From NCBI RefSeq assembly GCF_030817075.1, contig NZ_JAUSYU010000001.1, positions 3,348,001 through 3,412,000 on the forward strand: a stretch of 64,000 nt of DNA, given 5' to 3'. The notes below the pieces were generated by a model. That model was given only the letters and a program-made list of their open reading frames with translations, did not search any database and was not told the DNA's origin. This document shows, piece after piece, positions 53,285 through 61,870 of this stretch. A program made the translations under genes and the position numbers. Numbering within the stretch: position 1 is the stretch's first letter; each line of letters opens with the position of its first letter. This DNA comes from Arthrobacter sp. V1I9. GTDB taxonomy: Bacteria > Actinomycetota > Actinomycetes > Actinomycetales > Micrococcaceae.

Positions 53285-54702
53285 CAGACGCCCAGGCCCC
53301 CGGTCAGAACCCAGACCAGGAACGTCAGGGCAAACCCTGCCAGGCCCAGGATGGTGGTGAGCACCGTCCAGGTCTTGAGTCCGTCCGCCACCGAGAGGCC
53401 GAGAAAGCGGGTCACGATCCAGAAGCCGGAGTCATTTACGTGGCTGAGGCCAAGCGCCCCGAAGCCCATGGCCACCAGAATGAGTGCTGTCTGGAAGGGT
53501 GAGAAGCCGCCGTCCGCCACCGAGGCTGCCAGCAGGCCGGAAGTGGTGATGATGGCCACCGTTGCGGACCCCTGGGATGCGCGGAGGATGGCCGCAAGGA
53601 CGAAGGCCATCACGATGACGGGGAGGCCTGCAGTCTGCAGGCCTTCGGCGAGGGCCTTCCCGATGCCCGATACGGTGAGCACCTTGCCAAAAACGCCGCC
53701 GGCGCCGGTAACCAGAATCACGATCGCAGTGGGGGCCAGTGCGGAGTCCATGACCTCGCCGGTGTGCTGGGAGGACCAGCCGCGGCGAATGCCCAGGAAG
53801 TAGTACGCCAAACCCAGTGCCGTGAGGAGCGCAATCAGCGGGGCGCCGATGAAGGCGGCCAGCTGGGAAGCGAAACTGTCCTTGGGCAGGATGACCGCAC
53901 CGACAGTTCCCACCATGATCATGAGGATCGGAAGGACAATCAGGGTGATGATCATTGCCGGGCTGGGAGCTGTCTTGACCTCGCTCTTGACGGCGACGGT
54001 GGAAGTGCCGTGGGCAGCCTCCTGCTCGACCTGCGAAGTGCCGGTGCCAAAGAGACGGAACTGCTCAGCGGTGGCCGGCAGCATGGGGAAGTCGCGGCGG
54101 TTCAGCCGGCGGGCAACGAAGTAGCCCAGAACGCCTACGGGAATGCAGAGGGCTAGGCCGATGATGGTAGTCCAGCCGATGTCGGCTCCGAGGATTCCGG
54201 CCCCGCCAACGACGCCGGGGTGCGGCGGGACAACAACGTGGATGGCCAGCATGATGCCGCCAACGGGCAGGCCGATCTTGACCGGGTTGACGCCCGCGGC
54301 TTTTGCGAAGCCGTAGATGATGGGGATCAGGATAATGAATCCAACGTCAAAGAAGACCGGGATGGCCAGCAGGAAGGCTGCAGAGGTCAAGGCGGCGATG
54401 ACCCGGCGGGGGCCGAGCAGCTGGGTAAATTTGCCGGCCAGTGCCTGTGCACCACCGGAAATCTCGATCATTTTGCCGAGCATGGCGCCCAGGCCAACAA
54501 GGATGGCTACGGATCCCAGGGTACCGCCCATGCCTTCAGTAACGGTCTTGATGACATCCGGCAGCGGTATGCCTGCCACCAGGGCAACTGCCACGCTGAC
54601 CACGAGCAGGGCGAGGAAGGCGGGGATCTTGAACTTAATGACGGCCACCAGCAGCAGGGCGACGCCCGCCACTGCTATGGCCAGGAGAGCTAGTGCGCTC
54701 AT
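53284..54702 (-). CDS. GntP family organic acid:H+ symporter
   Basis: 472 residues, about 12-14 transmembrane helices. Family marks: PDVIKTVTEGMGGTLGSVAILVGLGAMLGKMIEISGGAQALA, FFDVGFIILIPIIYGFAKAAG, PPHPGVVGGAGILGADIG and the C-terminal LRASQGSATVAIITTSGLL ... LSHVNDSGFWIVTRFLGLS. GntP carriers import gluconate and related sugar acids; beside a LtnD-type dehydrogenase and a DUF1537 kinase it probably imports a four-carbon acid such as threonate or erythronate (YgbN role). Confidence 0.93.
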   Translation of the reverse strand: MSALALLAIAVAGVALLLVAVIKFKIPAFLALLVVSVAVALVAGIPLPDVIKTVTEGMGGTLGSVAILVGLGAMLGKMIEISGGAQALAGKFTQLLGPRRVIAALTSAAFLLAIPVFFDVGFIILIPIIYGFAKAAGVNPVKIGLPVGGIMLAIHVVVPPHPGVVGGAGILGADIGWTTIIGLALCIPVGVLGYFVARRLNRRDFPMLPATAEQFRLFGTGTSQVEQEAAHGTSTVAVKSEVKTAPSPAMIITLIVLPILMIMVGTVGAVILPKDSFASQLAAFIGAPLIALLTALGLAYYFLGIRRGWSSQHTGEVMDSALAPTAIVILVTGAGGVFGKVLTVSGIGKALAEGLQTAGLPVIVMAFVLAAILRASQGSATVAIITTSGLLAASVADGGFSPFQTALILVAMGFGALGLSHVNDSGFWIVTRFLGLSVADGLKTWTVLTTILGLAGFALTFLVWVLTGGLGV

Positions 54703-54720
54703 CGTGTGTCTCCTTTGACA

Positions 54721-54784
54721 TCGCTAGTTAAGCCTAGCGAACTGGATGGATACGACGACGGCGGAGGGGGGACCGCCGTCGTCG
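54721..54784. repeat. Two hairpins between GntP and dehydrogenase genes
   Basis: TCGCTAG/CTAGCGA (54721-54740, 6-base loop) and a perfect 12-bp stem CGACGACGGCGG/CCGCCGTCGTCG (54753-54764 with 54773-54784). No T tract on the minus strand, so they may stabilise or process the operon mRNA rather than end it. Confidence 0.45.
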
Positions 54785-54807
54785 GGCTTTGGATAGGGTG
54801 GAAGGGG

Positions 54808-55708
54808 CTACTTGGTGCGCTTGGTGGGGGCAACCACCTTGATGACGGCGGAGTCATCGGCGGCGGCGAGGCCTTGGGCCTGGCCCAGCAGGTAAAGCTG
54901 CTCGGCGGCGGCGGCAACCGGGGCTGCCAGGCCGGCGGCGCGGGTGGCCTTGCCCACGATGCCCATGTCCTTGACGAAAATGTCCAGGCGGGACAGGACC
55001 TCGGCGCCTTCCTCGTTGTACGCCTCGAGGGATGCGCGGGCCGCGGTTGGACAGCATGAAAGAACCGGCGGCGCCGGCTTCGAGGGCCGCGAGGGTCTTG
55101 GCCTGGTCAAGGCCCAGCGCATCGGCGAGGGCCATGGCTTCTGCGGCGGCGGCGATGTGGACGCCGCACAGCAGCTGGTTGACGGTCTTCAGGGCCTGGC
55201 CGTCGCCGGGCTTGTCGCCCACCACGGTGAGGGTGGAGGCGAGCAGTTCCAGCGCGGGGGCTGCCTTTTCGCGGGCTTCCGGCGAAGCGCCGACGACGAT
55301 CAGCAGGTCGCCTTCGCCGGCGCGCTTGGGGCCGCCGGACAGCGGGGCGTCAACGAGTTCGACGCCGTATTCCGCCAGCTTGGCCACGGTGGCGGGGATG
55401 GCTTCGGTGCCCACGGTGCTGCCGAGGATAACGACGGCGCCCGGCTCCAGCACGGAGGCCACGCCGTTCCCGCCGAAGAGGACGTCGTTGAGCTGTTCGC
55501 CGTTGCGGACGGCCAGGAGCACGGCGTCGGCGCCCTTTGCTGCTTCCCGGGCCGAGGCGTACGTGGTGATGCCGGCTTCTTCTGCCAGCTTCAGGCGGGG
55601 CTCGGCGATGTCGAAGCCGTGGACGGTCAGCTGCGAGGCCATCCGGGTGGCCATGGGCAGGCCCATGGCGCCGAGGCCCAGGACGGTGACGGTGTAGTTG
55701 CTGGTCAT
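54808..55708 (-). pseudogene. ltnD: LtnD-like 3-hydroxyacid dehydrogenase, frameshifted
   Basis: Beta-hydroxyacid dehydrogenase family (3-hydroxyisobutyrate/tartronate semialdehyde type), predicted to oxidise a four-carbon sugar acid at C2. The N-terminal 220 residues (ATG 55708; VLGLGAMGLPMATRMA; DAPLSGGPKRAGEGDLLIVVG; catalytic Lys in GQALKTVNQLL) and the last 75 (LEAYNEEGAEVLSRLDIFVKDMGIV) are in different frames. One extra base in the GGG run at 55029-55031 accounts for it, and the repaired protein is 299 residues. ATG 55708 has GGAGAA before it. Without this enzyme the operon would not work, so an error in the sequence is the simpler explanation. Confidence 0.87.
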
Positions 55709-55828
55709 GGTGTTCTCCATTGGATTGAATAGGGGCCACGCTCGCCGGGTTCCCTGGCCGTGGAGCCGCACCGGTGAGGGCCCCGACCCGAGCTTGCGAG
55801 GGTTGGGAACCGGTGGGGACTTGCGAGG

Positions 55829-57319
55829 TTAGGGGGCGAGTGGGGAGGTGTTGCTGAGTTTGCGGGTGACGTCGGCAAGGGACTGGTCATCACCCACGTT
55901 GCCGGCGAAGACGATGTACGGGATGCCCTTGGCAGGCCCGTCCACCGGCTCCAAGAGCGAGACGATGCCCGGCAGCATGGGGCCGCGGACAATGGCATGG
56001 CGGATTTCCAAACCGTGGGCAGCCACATCGGAGGAGGTGATGCCGCCCTTGGCGATGACGAACCGCGGCGGGAAGGTCTTCAGGGTGCGGTTCACCACGG
56101 CGACGACGGCGGCGGAGACGGTTCGAGCGATCCGCAGGCTTTCGGCGGGGTCGTCCGTCTTGATCAGCAGCCGGCTGGTGTGGACGATGACGTCGCCGCC
56201 GCGGAGGGCTTCGACGACGGTGTCCACTGTCTGGTCCAGGTGTGCGTCAGCGTCAGCGCCGAGGAGCTTTTCGACGTCGATCTCGACGATGCGGGCGGCG
56301 CTGTGTTCCGCGGTGAGGACGTTCAGCTGCCGGGTGGTAACCCCTACGTGGGAGCCCACCACGATCAGGCCGCCGGCTTCCGACGGGGTGTTGCCCTCGA
56401 AGGCCTCCTCGGCTGTCAGCGGGGTGCGGATTTCCTGACCGATGCGGCCGCGGACGAACGGCGGACCCACACGGTAGAGGAGCTTCTTGCCGCGGCGTTC
56501 GGCTTCCTCCAGGCCAAGGGCAAGGGCCCGGAAGTCGTTCTCCGTCACGATGTCCGCCACGATAGGCGTGGAGTCCGTGGCCGCGTCGATAGCGTCGGCG
56601 ATGGCCTTCGCAGAAACTGCGGCGTCCTGTGCAGCTGCGCCGGCACGGATGATGGTGAGGTCCAGGACGATGACCGAATCCGCGGCGAAGCGGCCCTGGG
56701 ACTTCTCCTCAACGTAGTCGGCCATCACGGAGGTAGCGAAGCCGAAGGTGGCGTCCCTGGCGAACTCAGTATCGGACACCGGCGTCAGCGTGCCGGCTGC
56801 GTCACCGGTTCCCCGCATGTAGTGGACGCCGCCGATGGTGACGCGCCCGGCGTCGGGGAAGGCAGGCACCAGCACTACGCCGTCGGTCTTTTCTCCGCTG
56901 ACGTCCGCAACCGTGGCGGCGATGACGTCCGGCTCCAGCGGGTAGTGGCCGCGGAGGGTGGAATCGCTGCGGCTGACGAAGCCGAGGCGCAGTTCCTCAG
57001 GGGAGCCCGCGGCAGCGAGGGCGTTGCGGACCACTTCTTCATTACGGGCGGCGGCCTCTGCCGGGTCCAGGCTGCGGGTGTTGGTGAGGACGTAAACGGC
57101 GGGCTTGGACTGGGCGAAGGCCCAGATGAAGTCCTCCACGTCCCAGCGGGTGAGCACGGGCAAATCTGCCACGGACTGCGTACCGGTGGGGTCGTCGTCG
57201 AGCACTACCAGGACACGCCGGGTCTCCGCGTTGGAGGCAGCCAAGGTACTGGCCACCAGTTCGGCGGGAATCCGGACCTCGGCCGGGTAAGCGACCAGAA
57301 CGTCTGCTTCAAGCGTCAC
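55829..57319 (-). CDS. DUF1537 four-carbon acid sugar kinase (OtnK/YgbK-like)
   Basis: ATP-dependent phosphorylation of a 3-oxo-tetronate or tetronate, as shown for DUF1537 kinases. 496 residues: N-terminal substrate domain with VLVVLDDDPTGTQSVADLPVLTRW and RSDSTLRGHYPLEPDVI, and C-terminal nucleotide domain with VVGSHVGVTTRQLN and RFVIAKGGITSSDVAAHGL ... MLPGIVSLLEP. The start is GTG 57319, six bases after CGGAG; the frame continues upstream into the promoter region, which is not family sequence. First gene of the operon, divergent from the GntR regulator. Confidence 0.93.
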   Translation of the reverse strand: MTLEADVLVAYPAEVRIPAELVASTLAASNAETRRVLVVLDDDPTGTQSVADLPVLTRWDVEDFIWAFAQSKPAVYVLTNTRSLDPAEAAARNEEVVRNALAAAGSPEELRLGFVSRSDSTLRGHYPLEPDVIAATVADVSGEKTDGVVLVPAFPDAGRVTIGGVHYMRGTGDAAGTLTPVSDTEFARDATFGFATSVMADYVEEKSQGRFAADSVIVLDLTIIRAGAAAQDAAVSAKAIADAIDAATDSTPIVADIVTENDFRALALGLEEAERRGKKLLYRVGPPFVRGRIGQEIRTPLTAEEAFEGNTPSEAGGLIVVGSHVGVTTRQLNVLTAEHSAARIVEIDVEKLLGADADAHLDQTVDTVVEALRGGDVIVHTSRLLIKTDDPAESLRIARTVSAAVVAVVNRTLKTFPPRFVIAKGGITSSDVAAHGLEIRHAIVRGPMLPGIVSLLEPVDGPAKGIPYIVFAGNVGDDQSLADVTRKLSNTSPLAP

Positions 57320-57374
57320 AGTGCACTCCGTTGTGTATGGATCCGGGGGAAGATCTTGGTGTAAAGGTAGCTGT

Positions 57375-57391
57375 AAGATGTCTGACATCTT
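57375..57391. promoter_or_regulatory. Operator 1 of the acid-sugar GntR regulator
   Basis: Perfect 8-1-8 palindrome AAGATGTCTGACATCTT with the core TGTCTGACA, which fits FadR-subfamily GntR operators. It sits midway between the divergent kinase and regulator genes, 56 bases upstream of the kinase start. Confidence 0.75.
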
Positions 57392-57440
57392 GCATTTGAA
57401 AGCTAGTGTGGCACAGGACATAAGGACGCGCAAGTAGACT

Positions 57441-57449
57441 TGTCTGACA
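57441..57449. promoter_or_regulatory. Operator 2 (TGTCTGACA) at the GntR gene start
   Basis: Second copy of the TGTCTGACA core, 62 bases (about six helical turns) from the first, just before the chosen gntR start. The repeat supports autoregulation of the regulator. Confidence 0.6.
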
Positions 57450-57466
57450 TATCCGGCAGGGCATCG

Positions 57467-58183
57467 ATGGGGGCAGCAATGGCAAGGAAGTCGCTGGTAG
57501 GCCAGGTGGCCGATGAGCTTCTGGACCGCATCATTGCCGGCGAATTTCCGCCCGGCGCCCTCGTTCCCGGAGAGCACGAACTCAGCGCCAGGCACGACGT
57601 CAGCCGGATGACCGTCCGCGAAGCGATGAAAACCCTGCAGGCGCAGCAGATCCTCAGCGTGGAGCGCGGCCGCGGTACGTTCGTGAACCCGCTCAACCGG
57701 TGGGCCTCGCTCGAAGCCGTGCTGCGCGCCGCTTCCGAAGGCAAAAACGAGGCAGAGGCTTCGGTCCAGCTCATCGAGCTCCGCCGCATGCTGGAGACCG
57801 GGGCCTGCGAACTCGCGGCAGGACGGATCAGTGATGCGGACGTCCGGAAACTCTTCGGGCATGTGGCGGCCATGCGGGCCGCCCACGGGGTCAACGACGT
57901 GGCCGCGTTCGTGGAAGCGGACCTGGCCTTTCACGACCTGATCCTGCACGCCTCGGAAAACGTCTTTGTGGCCGTACTGTTCGAGCCGCTGCACCGGGTG
58001 CTGGAGAAGCGGCGCACCGAAACCTCGGCGGTGCGTGAAATCCAGGAGCACGCAATCGGGCATCACCAAAACATCGCCGAGGCGCTGGAATCCCGTGATG
58101 CTTCGCGCTCGCGGGAAGCCATGGACGCGCACATGCAGCAGACCCTCGACGACCTCAAGAACCTGGTGCTTGAAGCAAAGTAG
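57467..58183 (+). CDS. FadR-subfamily GntR transcriptional regulator
   Basis: 238 residues. N-terminal winged helix (VADELLDRIIAGEFPPGALVPGEHELSARHDVSRMTVREAMKTLQAQQILSVERGRGTFV) and a C-terminal all-helical FCD domain with metal/ligand residues in DLAFHDLILHAS and a HHQNIAEALESRD segment. Likely repressor of the divergent kinase-dehydrogenase-permease-aldolase operon, released by a sugar acid. ATG 57467 is chosen (AGGG upstream); 57479 and a TTG at 57440, which would put operator 2 inside the gene, are alternatives. Confidence 0.92.
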   Translation: MGAAMARKSLVGQVADELLDRIIAGEFPPGALVPGEHELSARHDVSRMTVREAMKTLQAQQILSVERGRGTFVNPLNRWASLEAVLRAASEGKNEAEASVQLIELRRMLETGACELAAGRISDADVRKLFGHVAAMRAAHGVNDVAAFVEADLAFHDLILHASENVFVAVLFEPLHRVLEKRRTETSAVREIQEHAIGHHQNIAEALESRDASRSREAMDAHMQQTLDDLKNLVLEAK

Positions 58184-58288
58184 CGGCTGCCCGCCACGGC
58201 CCGGGGGCTGGCCAACGTTCTTGAAGTGCTACTAGGCTTCAGGGACGGCCCGCAACCGGGAGCCCCAAGGCAATCACGAGGAGCGAAG

Positions 58289-58501
58289 TTGTCCAACCAC
58301 ACGTACAGCATTTCTGAAATTGTCGGCACGTCGGATCAGGGAGTGGACGACGCCGTCCGGAACGGAATCGCCAAGGCATCCCAGACCCTCCGCAACCTTG
58401 ACTGGTTTGAAGTCAAGGAAATCAGGGGCCACCTGGAAGAGGGCAAAGTCGCTGACTGGCAGGTCACCATCAAGCTCGGTTTCCGGCTGGAAGAACACTA
58501 A
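58289..58501 (+). CDS. Dodecin (flavin-storage protein)
   Basis: 70 residues, full dodecin length. HTYSISEIVGTSDQGVDDAVRNGIAKASQTLRNLDWFEVKEIRGHLEEGKVADWQVTIKLGFRLE, with the flavin-stacking Trp in DWFEV and the Gln of WQVT. Dodecins form hollow 12-mers that bind FMN or riboflavin derivatives. The start is TTG 58289 behind GAGGAG. Followed by a 21-bp-stem terminator. Confidence 0.93.
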   Translation: MSNHTYSISEIVGTSDQGVDDAVRNGIAKASQTLRNLDWFEVKEIRGHLEEGKVADWQVTIKLGFRLEEH

Positions 58502-58510
58502 ACCAACGCC

Positions 58511-58565
58511 AACTGGCCCGCAGTTAACGTCGCCAAGGACGTTAACTGCGGGCCAGTTTGGTTTA
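58511..58565. terminator. Terminator after dodecin gene
   Basis: Perfect 21-bp stem (58511-58531 with 58538-58558) and a 6-base loop, followed by TTGGTTT on the plus strand. It lies 9 bases after the dodecin stop and 15 bases before the convergent small gene's stop, so it may serve both. Confidence 0.88.
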
Positions 58566-58572
58566 ACCGGAG

Positions 58573-58791
58573 CTAATTGGCCGAGACAGCGCCTGTGGTG
58601 CGCCGCCGCCAGACGGTGGGAACGCCGTCGAACGCCGGGAATACGTGGCCTTCGAAGAAGGACAGCACGGTGTGCGGGTCGAGGTCGGGGCTCCACAGGC
58701 CGGAGGCCGGGCAGTGCGAGCCGGTGGCGGTAGAGGGAGCGCCGGAAGCGGCAGAAGCCTGGCGTTCCTTCAGCAGTGCGATGCGTTTCAT
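58573..58791 (-). CDS. Small hypothetical protein (72 aa)
   Basis: 72 residues opening MKRIALLKERQASAASG and ending with a well-structured HCPASGLWSPDLDPHTVLSFFEGHVFPAFDGVPTVWRRRTT segment. It looks coding by codon use; no family recognised. The start could also be 58803. Confidence 0.6.
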   Translation of the reverse strand: MKRIALLKERQASAASGAPSTATGSHCPASGLWSPDLDPHTVLSFFEGHVFPAFDGVPTVWRRRTTGAVSAN

Positions 58792-58926
58792 CGTTGAGAC
58801 CATCCTTGGGGTGAGAACTTGTTCCTCCAGCCTAGGAAGGCTGCCCCGCGTCCCCAATGGGCTCCTGGCCAGAATCAGGCCAGGCTGCTGGCCAAATGTA
58901 CAGCGGTTGCCGCCGGCGGCAGGGTG

Positions 58927-59847
58927 TTACTCCGCGTCCTCGGCAGCGGCTACGGAAGCATCGGCCACAAACGTACGCTGCTGCCCCTGCGCGGCTGCAG
59001 TTTTGGAGAGCCCCGCGCCAAGGCTGCCCAGCAAGGCCAGGGCATCGGACGACGACGACCCGGGCCGGGCGGAATAGACCCTGAGCATCTGGTCGGGATC
59101 GTCCGGAAGGGCAAAGTTCTCAAAGTTCAGTTCGAGGTCCCCCACGGCGGGATGGTGCAGACGGACAGTCCCGGCCGCCCGGGTTGCCACCCGGTGCCCC
59201 GCCCACCACTGACGGAAATGGTCGCTGTTGACCGCCAGTTCACCCACCAGCTGGTTGGCCTGCGCGTCGTTCGGGTGCTTGCCGACATCCAGGCGGAGCG
59301 CGCCGGCAGCCTCAGCGGCCACCGTCTTCCAGTCCCGGAACAGCTCCCGGGCTGCCGGGTCGAGGATGAGCCACCGGGTGAGGTTCCTTTCCGCCACTGG
59401 AAGCGCCGGGAAGTCCTCGAAGAGCAGGAACGCCAAGCGGTTTCCGGCCAGGACGTCACTGCGGCGGCCGAGCACCATGGCGGGAACATCGCCCACTGCC
59501 TCAAGGAGGTGGCGCAAGGCCGGGCGGACGCCTTGCGCTGCTTGCCCGGCCGACCGTGGCGTGGCGGCGCAGTGTTCCAAAAGATCCATCATGTGCGCGT
59601 GCTCGCTGCTGCTGAGGCGGAGCGCCCGGGACACCGCGTCCAGGACCGTGCGCGAGGGATGGATGTTCCGGCCCTGTTCCAGGCGGACGTAGTAGTCCGT
59701 GCTGACCCCCGCCAGCCTTGCGACCTCCTCGCGCCGAAGGCCGGGGACCCTGCGGGCGCCGGTGGCGGGACCTGCGCCGGCGTCCTCAGGACTTAGCCGG
59801 GACCGCATGGCTTTAAGGAATTTTCCGAACTCGGCGCTTTGACCCAT
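58927..59847 (-). CDS. XRE-family regulator with MmyB-type ligand domain
   Basis: 306 residues. N-terminal helix-turn-helix (RRVPGLRREEVARLAGVSTDYYVRLEQGRNIHPSRTVLDAVSRALRLS, about 30-80) and a PAS-like MmyB domain (about 105-270) with VLGRRSDVLAGNRLAFLLFEDFPALP and a FRDWKTVAAEAAGALRLDVGKHP ... HRVATRAAGTVRLHHPAVGDLEL core. Proteins of this type bind fatty-acid-like ligands and regulate a divergent oxidoreductase; here it is divergent from two aldo/keto reductases. ATG 59847 is preferred to 59856. Confidence 0.92.
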   Translation of the reverse strand: MGQSAEFGKFLKAMRSRLSPEDAGAGPATGARRVPGLRREEVARLAGVSTDYYVRLEQGRNIHPSRTVLDAVSRALRLSSSEHAHMMDLLEHCAATPRSAGQAAQGVRPALRHLLEAVGDVPAMVLGRRSDVLAGNRLAFLLFEDFPALPVAERNLTRWLILDPAARELFRDWKTVAAEAAGALRLDVGKHPNDAQANQLVGELAVNSDHFRQWWAGHRVATRAAGTVRLHHPAVGDLELNFENFALPDDPDQMLRVYSARPGSSSSDALALLGSLGAGLSKTAAAQGQQRTFVADASVAAAEDAE

Positions 59848-59878
59848 GCAGACCATTGTGACCCGCGCTGTCCCTGCC

Positions 59879-59911
59879 GTCCTACAACGAAGGTAGGACT
59901 GGGAGTCCTAG
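59879..59911. promoter_or_regulatory. Operator cluster of GTCCTA half-sites
   Basis: Perfect inverted repeat GTCCTAC-N7-GTAGGAC (59879-59899) followed by a third half-site GTCCTAG (59905-59911), which forms the palindrome TAGGACT-GGG-AGTCCTA with the second. It lies between the MmyB-type regulator gene and the aldo/keto reductase gene and is the natural binding site of that regulator. Confidence 0.65.
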
Positions 59912-60053
59912 GAAAAATAAGATCAGCCTTGCTTACTGACAGACCCGGGAAAAGTGCATAGGCTCAAATGCAGAGCCAGCGGAAACCGCTTTCTCAGGTC
60001 GAGCCCACGGCACCCCCGCAACTTTTGCCCCGCGTCATAACAAGGAGCCACCC

Positions 60054-60875
60054 ATGTCAGAGCTGACACTCAACAACGGCGTCACCATTCCCCAGCTTGG
60101 TTTTGGTGTTTTCCAGGTACCGCCGGAAGACACCCAGCGGACTGTGGAGGACGCCTTTGAGGCCGGATACCGCCACATTGACACCGCTGCCGCCTACCGC
60201 AACGAGGCCGGTGTGGGGGCCGCCATCGCGGCCACCGGTATCCCGCGCGAGGACATCTTCGTCACCACGAAGCTCCGGAACGGCGAGCAGGACCGGGCGC
60301 AGGAAGCATTCCAGAACAGCCGCAAAGCACTCGGTTTGGATTACGTGGATCTCTACCTCATCCACTGGCCCGTCCCGTCGCAGGGCTTGTACGTTCAGGC
60401 CTGGAAGGAGATGGAACGGCTGTACGAGAACAACCAGATTCGCGCGATCGGCGTCTCCAACTTCCTCGCCGAGCACTTGGATGACCTCCTGGAATCCGCC
60501 GAAATCGTCCCGGCCGTGAACCAGATCGAGCTGCACCCCAGCTACCAGCAGGCGGAACTGGCGGAGAAATGCCGGAACCTGGGCATCGCAGTGGAGGCCT
60601 ACAGCCCGCTGGGCCGGGGCGCCGACCTGAACGGAAATGCAGTTACCAGCATCGCCAATGCCCACAACGCCACCACCGCCCAGGTGGTGCTCGCCTGGCA
60701 GCTGGCCGCCGGCAACATCGTTATCCCCAAGTCCAGCCAGGCTGCCCGGATCCGCGAGAACTTCGCCGCTTCAGCCCTCACCCTTTCCGACGACGAGATT
60801 TCGGCCATCACGGCACTCGAGTCCGGAGCGCGCCAGGGGTCCGATCCCGCCGTCGCGTCCTTCACACAGCTGTAA
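60054..60875 (+). CDS. Aldo/keto reductase (2,5-didehydrogluconate reductase type)
   Basis: NADPH-dependent carbonyl reductase, 273 residues, (beta/alpha)8 barrel. AKR signature 1 region GYRHIDTAAAYRNEAGVG with catalytic Asp and Tyr, catalytic Lys in VTTKLRNGEQD, His in LIHWPVP, IRAIGVSNFLAEHL, and the C-terminal IPKSSQAARIRENF cofactor site. AAGGAG precedes the ATG. Heads a three-gene run likely controlled by the divergent MmyB-type regulator. Confidence 0.94.
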   Translation: MSELTLNNGVTIPQLGFGVFQVPPEDTQRTVEDAFEAGYRHIDTAAAYRNEAGVGAAIAATGIPREDIFVTTKLRNGEQDRAQEAFQNSRKALGLDYVDLYLIHWPVPSQGLYVQAWKEMERLYENNQIRAIGVSNFLAEHLDDLLESAEIVPAVNQIELHPSYQQAELAEKCRNLGIAVEAYSPLGRGADLNGNAVTSIANAHNATTAQVVLAWQLAAGNIVIPKSSQAARIRENFAASALTLSDDEISAITALESGARQGSDPAVASFTQL

Positions 60876-60898
60876 GAACCAAACCAAAGGACTTCACA

Positions 60899-61870
60899 AT
60901 GCAGTACACCCAACTGGGCCGCTCCGGCCTGAAAGTCTCCCGGCTCTGCCTGGGCACCATGAACTTTGGTCCCCAGACCGAGGAAGTCGAAGCCCACAGC
61001 ATCATGGACTCCGCGCATGACCAGGGCATCAATTTCTTTGATACCGCCAACGTGTACGGCGGAGCCGGCCACCGGGGCTGGACCGAGGAAATCATTGGCC
61101 GCTGGTTCGCCAAGGGCGGCGAGCGCCGGGAGCACACCGTGCTGGCCACCAAGCTCTACGGGACCATGACGGACCGTCCCAACGAATCCAAGCTCTCCGC
61201 GCTGAACATCCGGCGCGCACTGGATGCGAGCCTTAAGCGCCTGCAGACGGACTACATCGACATCTACCAGTTCCACCACATTGACCGGAACACCCCGTGG
61301 GACGAGATCTGGCAGGCCGTCGAGGTGGCGGTCCAGCAGGGCAAGATCCTGTACTCGGGAAGCAGCAACTTTGCCGGCTGGCATATTGCCCAGGCGCAGG
61401 AGGCTGCGCGCAAGCGCAACTACACCGGCCTGGTCAGCGAGCAGTCCATCTACAACCTGTTCACGCGCCAGGTGGAGCTGGAAGTGATTCCCGCGGCCCA
61501 GCAGTACGGGCTGGGGCTCATTCCCTGGTCCCCGCTGCAGGGCGGACTCCTGGGCGGCGTGCTGAAGAAGGAGCGGCAGGGCGTCCGGCGGACTGAGGGC
61601 CGGGCTGCCGAAACCCTCAAGAAGCACCAGGACCAGATCCAGCAGTACGAGGACCTTGCCGATGACCTGGGCCAGGAGCCCGGCGACATCGCCCTCGCCT
61701 GGCTGTTGCACCAGCCCGCCGTTACGGCACCAATCGTGGGGCCGCGGACCAAGGAACAGCTCGATGCCGCCATCCGGGCTTTGGACGTCACGCTCGACGC
61801 CGATGCGCTCAAGCGGCTCGACGGCATCTTCCCCGGACACCGGACGGCGCCGGAAGACTACGCGTGGTGA
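60899..61870 (+). CDS. Aldo/keto reductase (YajO/PhdYE-like)
   Basis: 323 residues of the larger AKR group: MQYTQLGRSGLKVSRLCLGTMNFG, FFDTANVYGG (Asp/Tyr), LATKLYGTM (Lys), YQFHHIDRNTP (His), GSSNFAGWHIAQAQ, and PIVGPRTKEQLDAAI. Substrate unknown. ATG 60899, 23 bases after the first AKR gene. Its stop overlaps the start of the next gene (GTGA). Confidence 0.93.
   Translation: MQYTQLGRSGLKVSRLCLGTMNFGPQTEEVEAHSIMDSAHDQGINFFDTANVYGGAGHRGWTEEIIGRWFAKGGERREHTVLATKLYGTMTDRPNESKLSALNIRRALDASLKRLQTDYIDIYQFHHIDRNTPWDEIWQAVEVAVQQGKILYSGSSNFAGWHIAQAQEAARKRNYTGLVSEQSIYNLFTRQVELEVIPAAQQYGLGLIPWSPLQGGLLGGVLKKERQGVRRTEGRAAETLKKHQDQIQQYEDLADDLGQEPGDIALAWLLHQPAVTAPIVGPRTKEQLDAAIRALDVTLDADALKRLDGIFPGHRTAPEDYAW

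Noticed and set aside
59924..59935. CAGCCTTGCTTA upstream of the first AKR gene as a stress palindrome
   Set aside because: Only one arm (GCTTA) matches; the TAAG half is missing.
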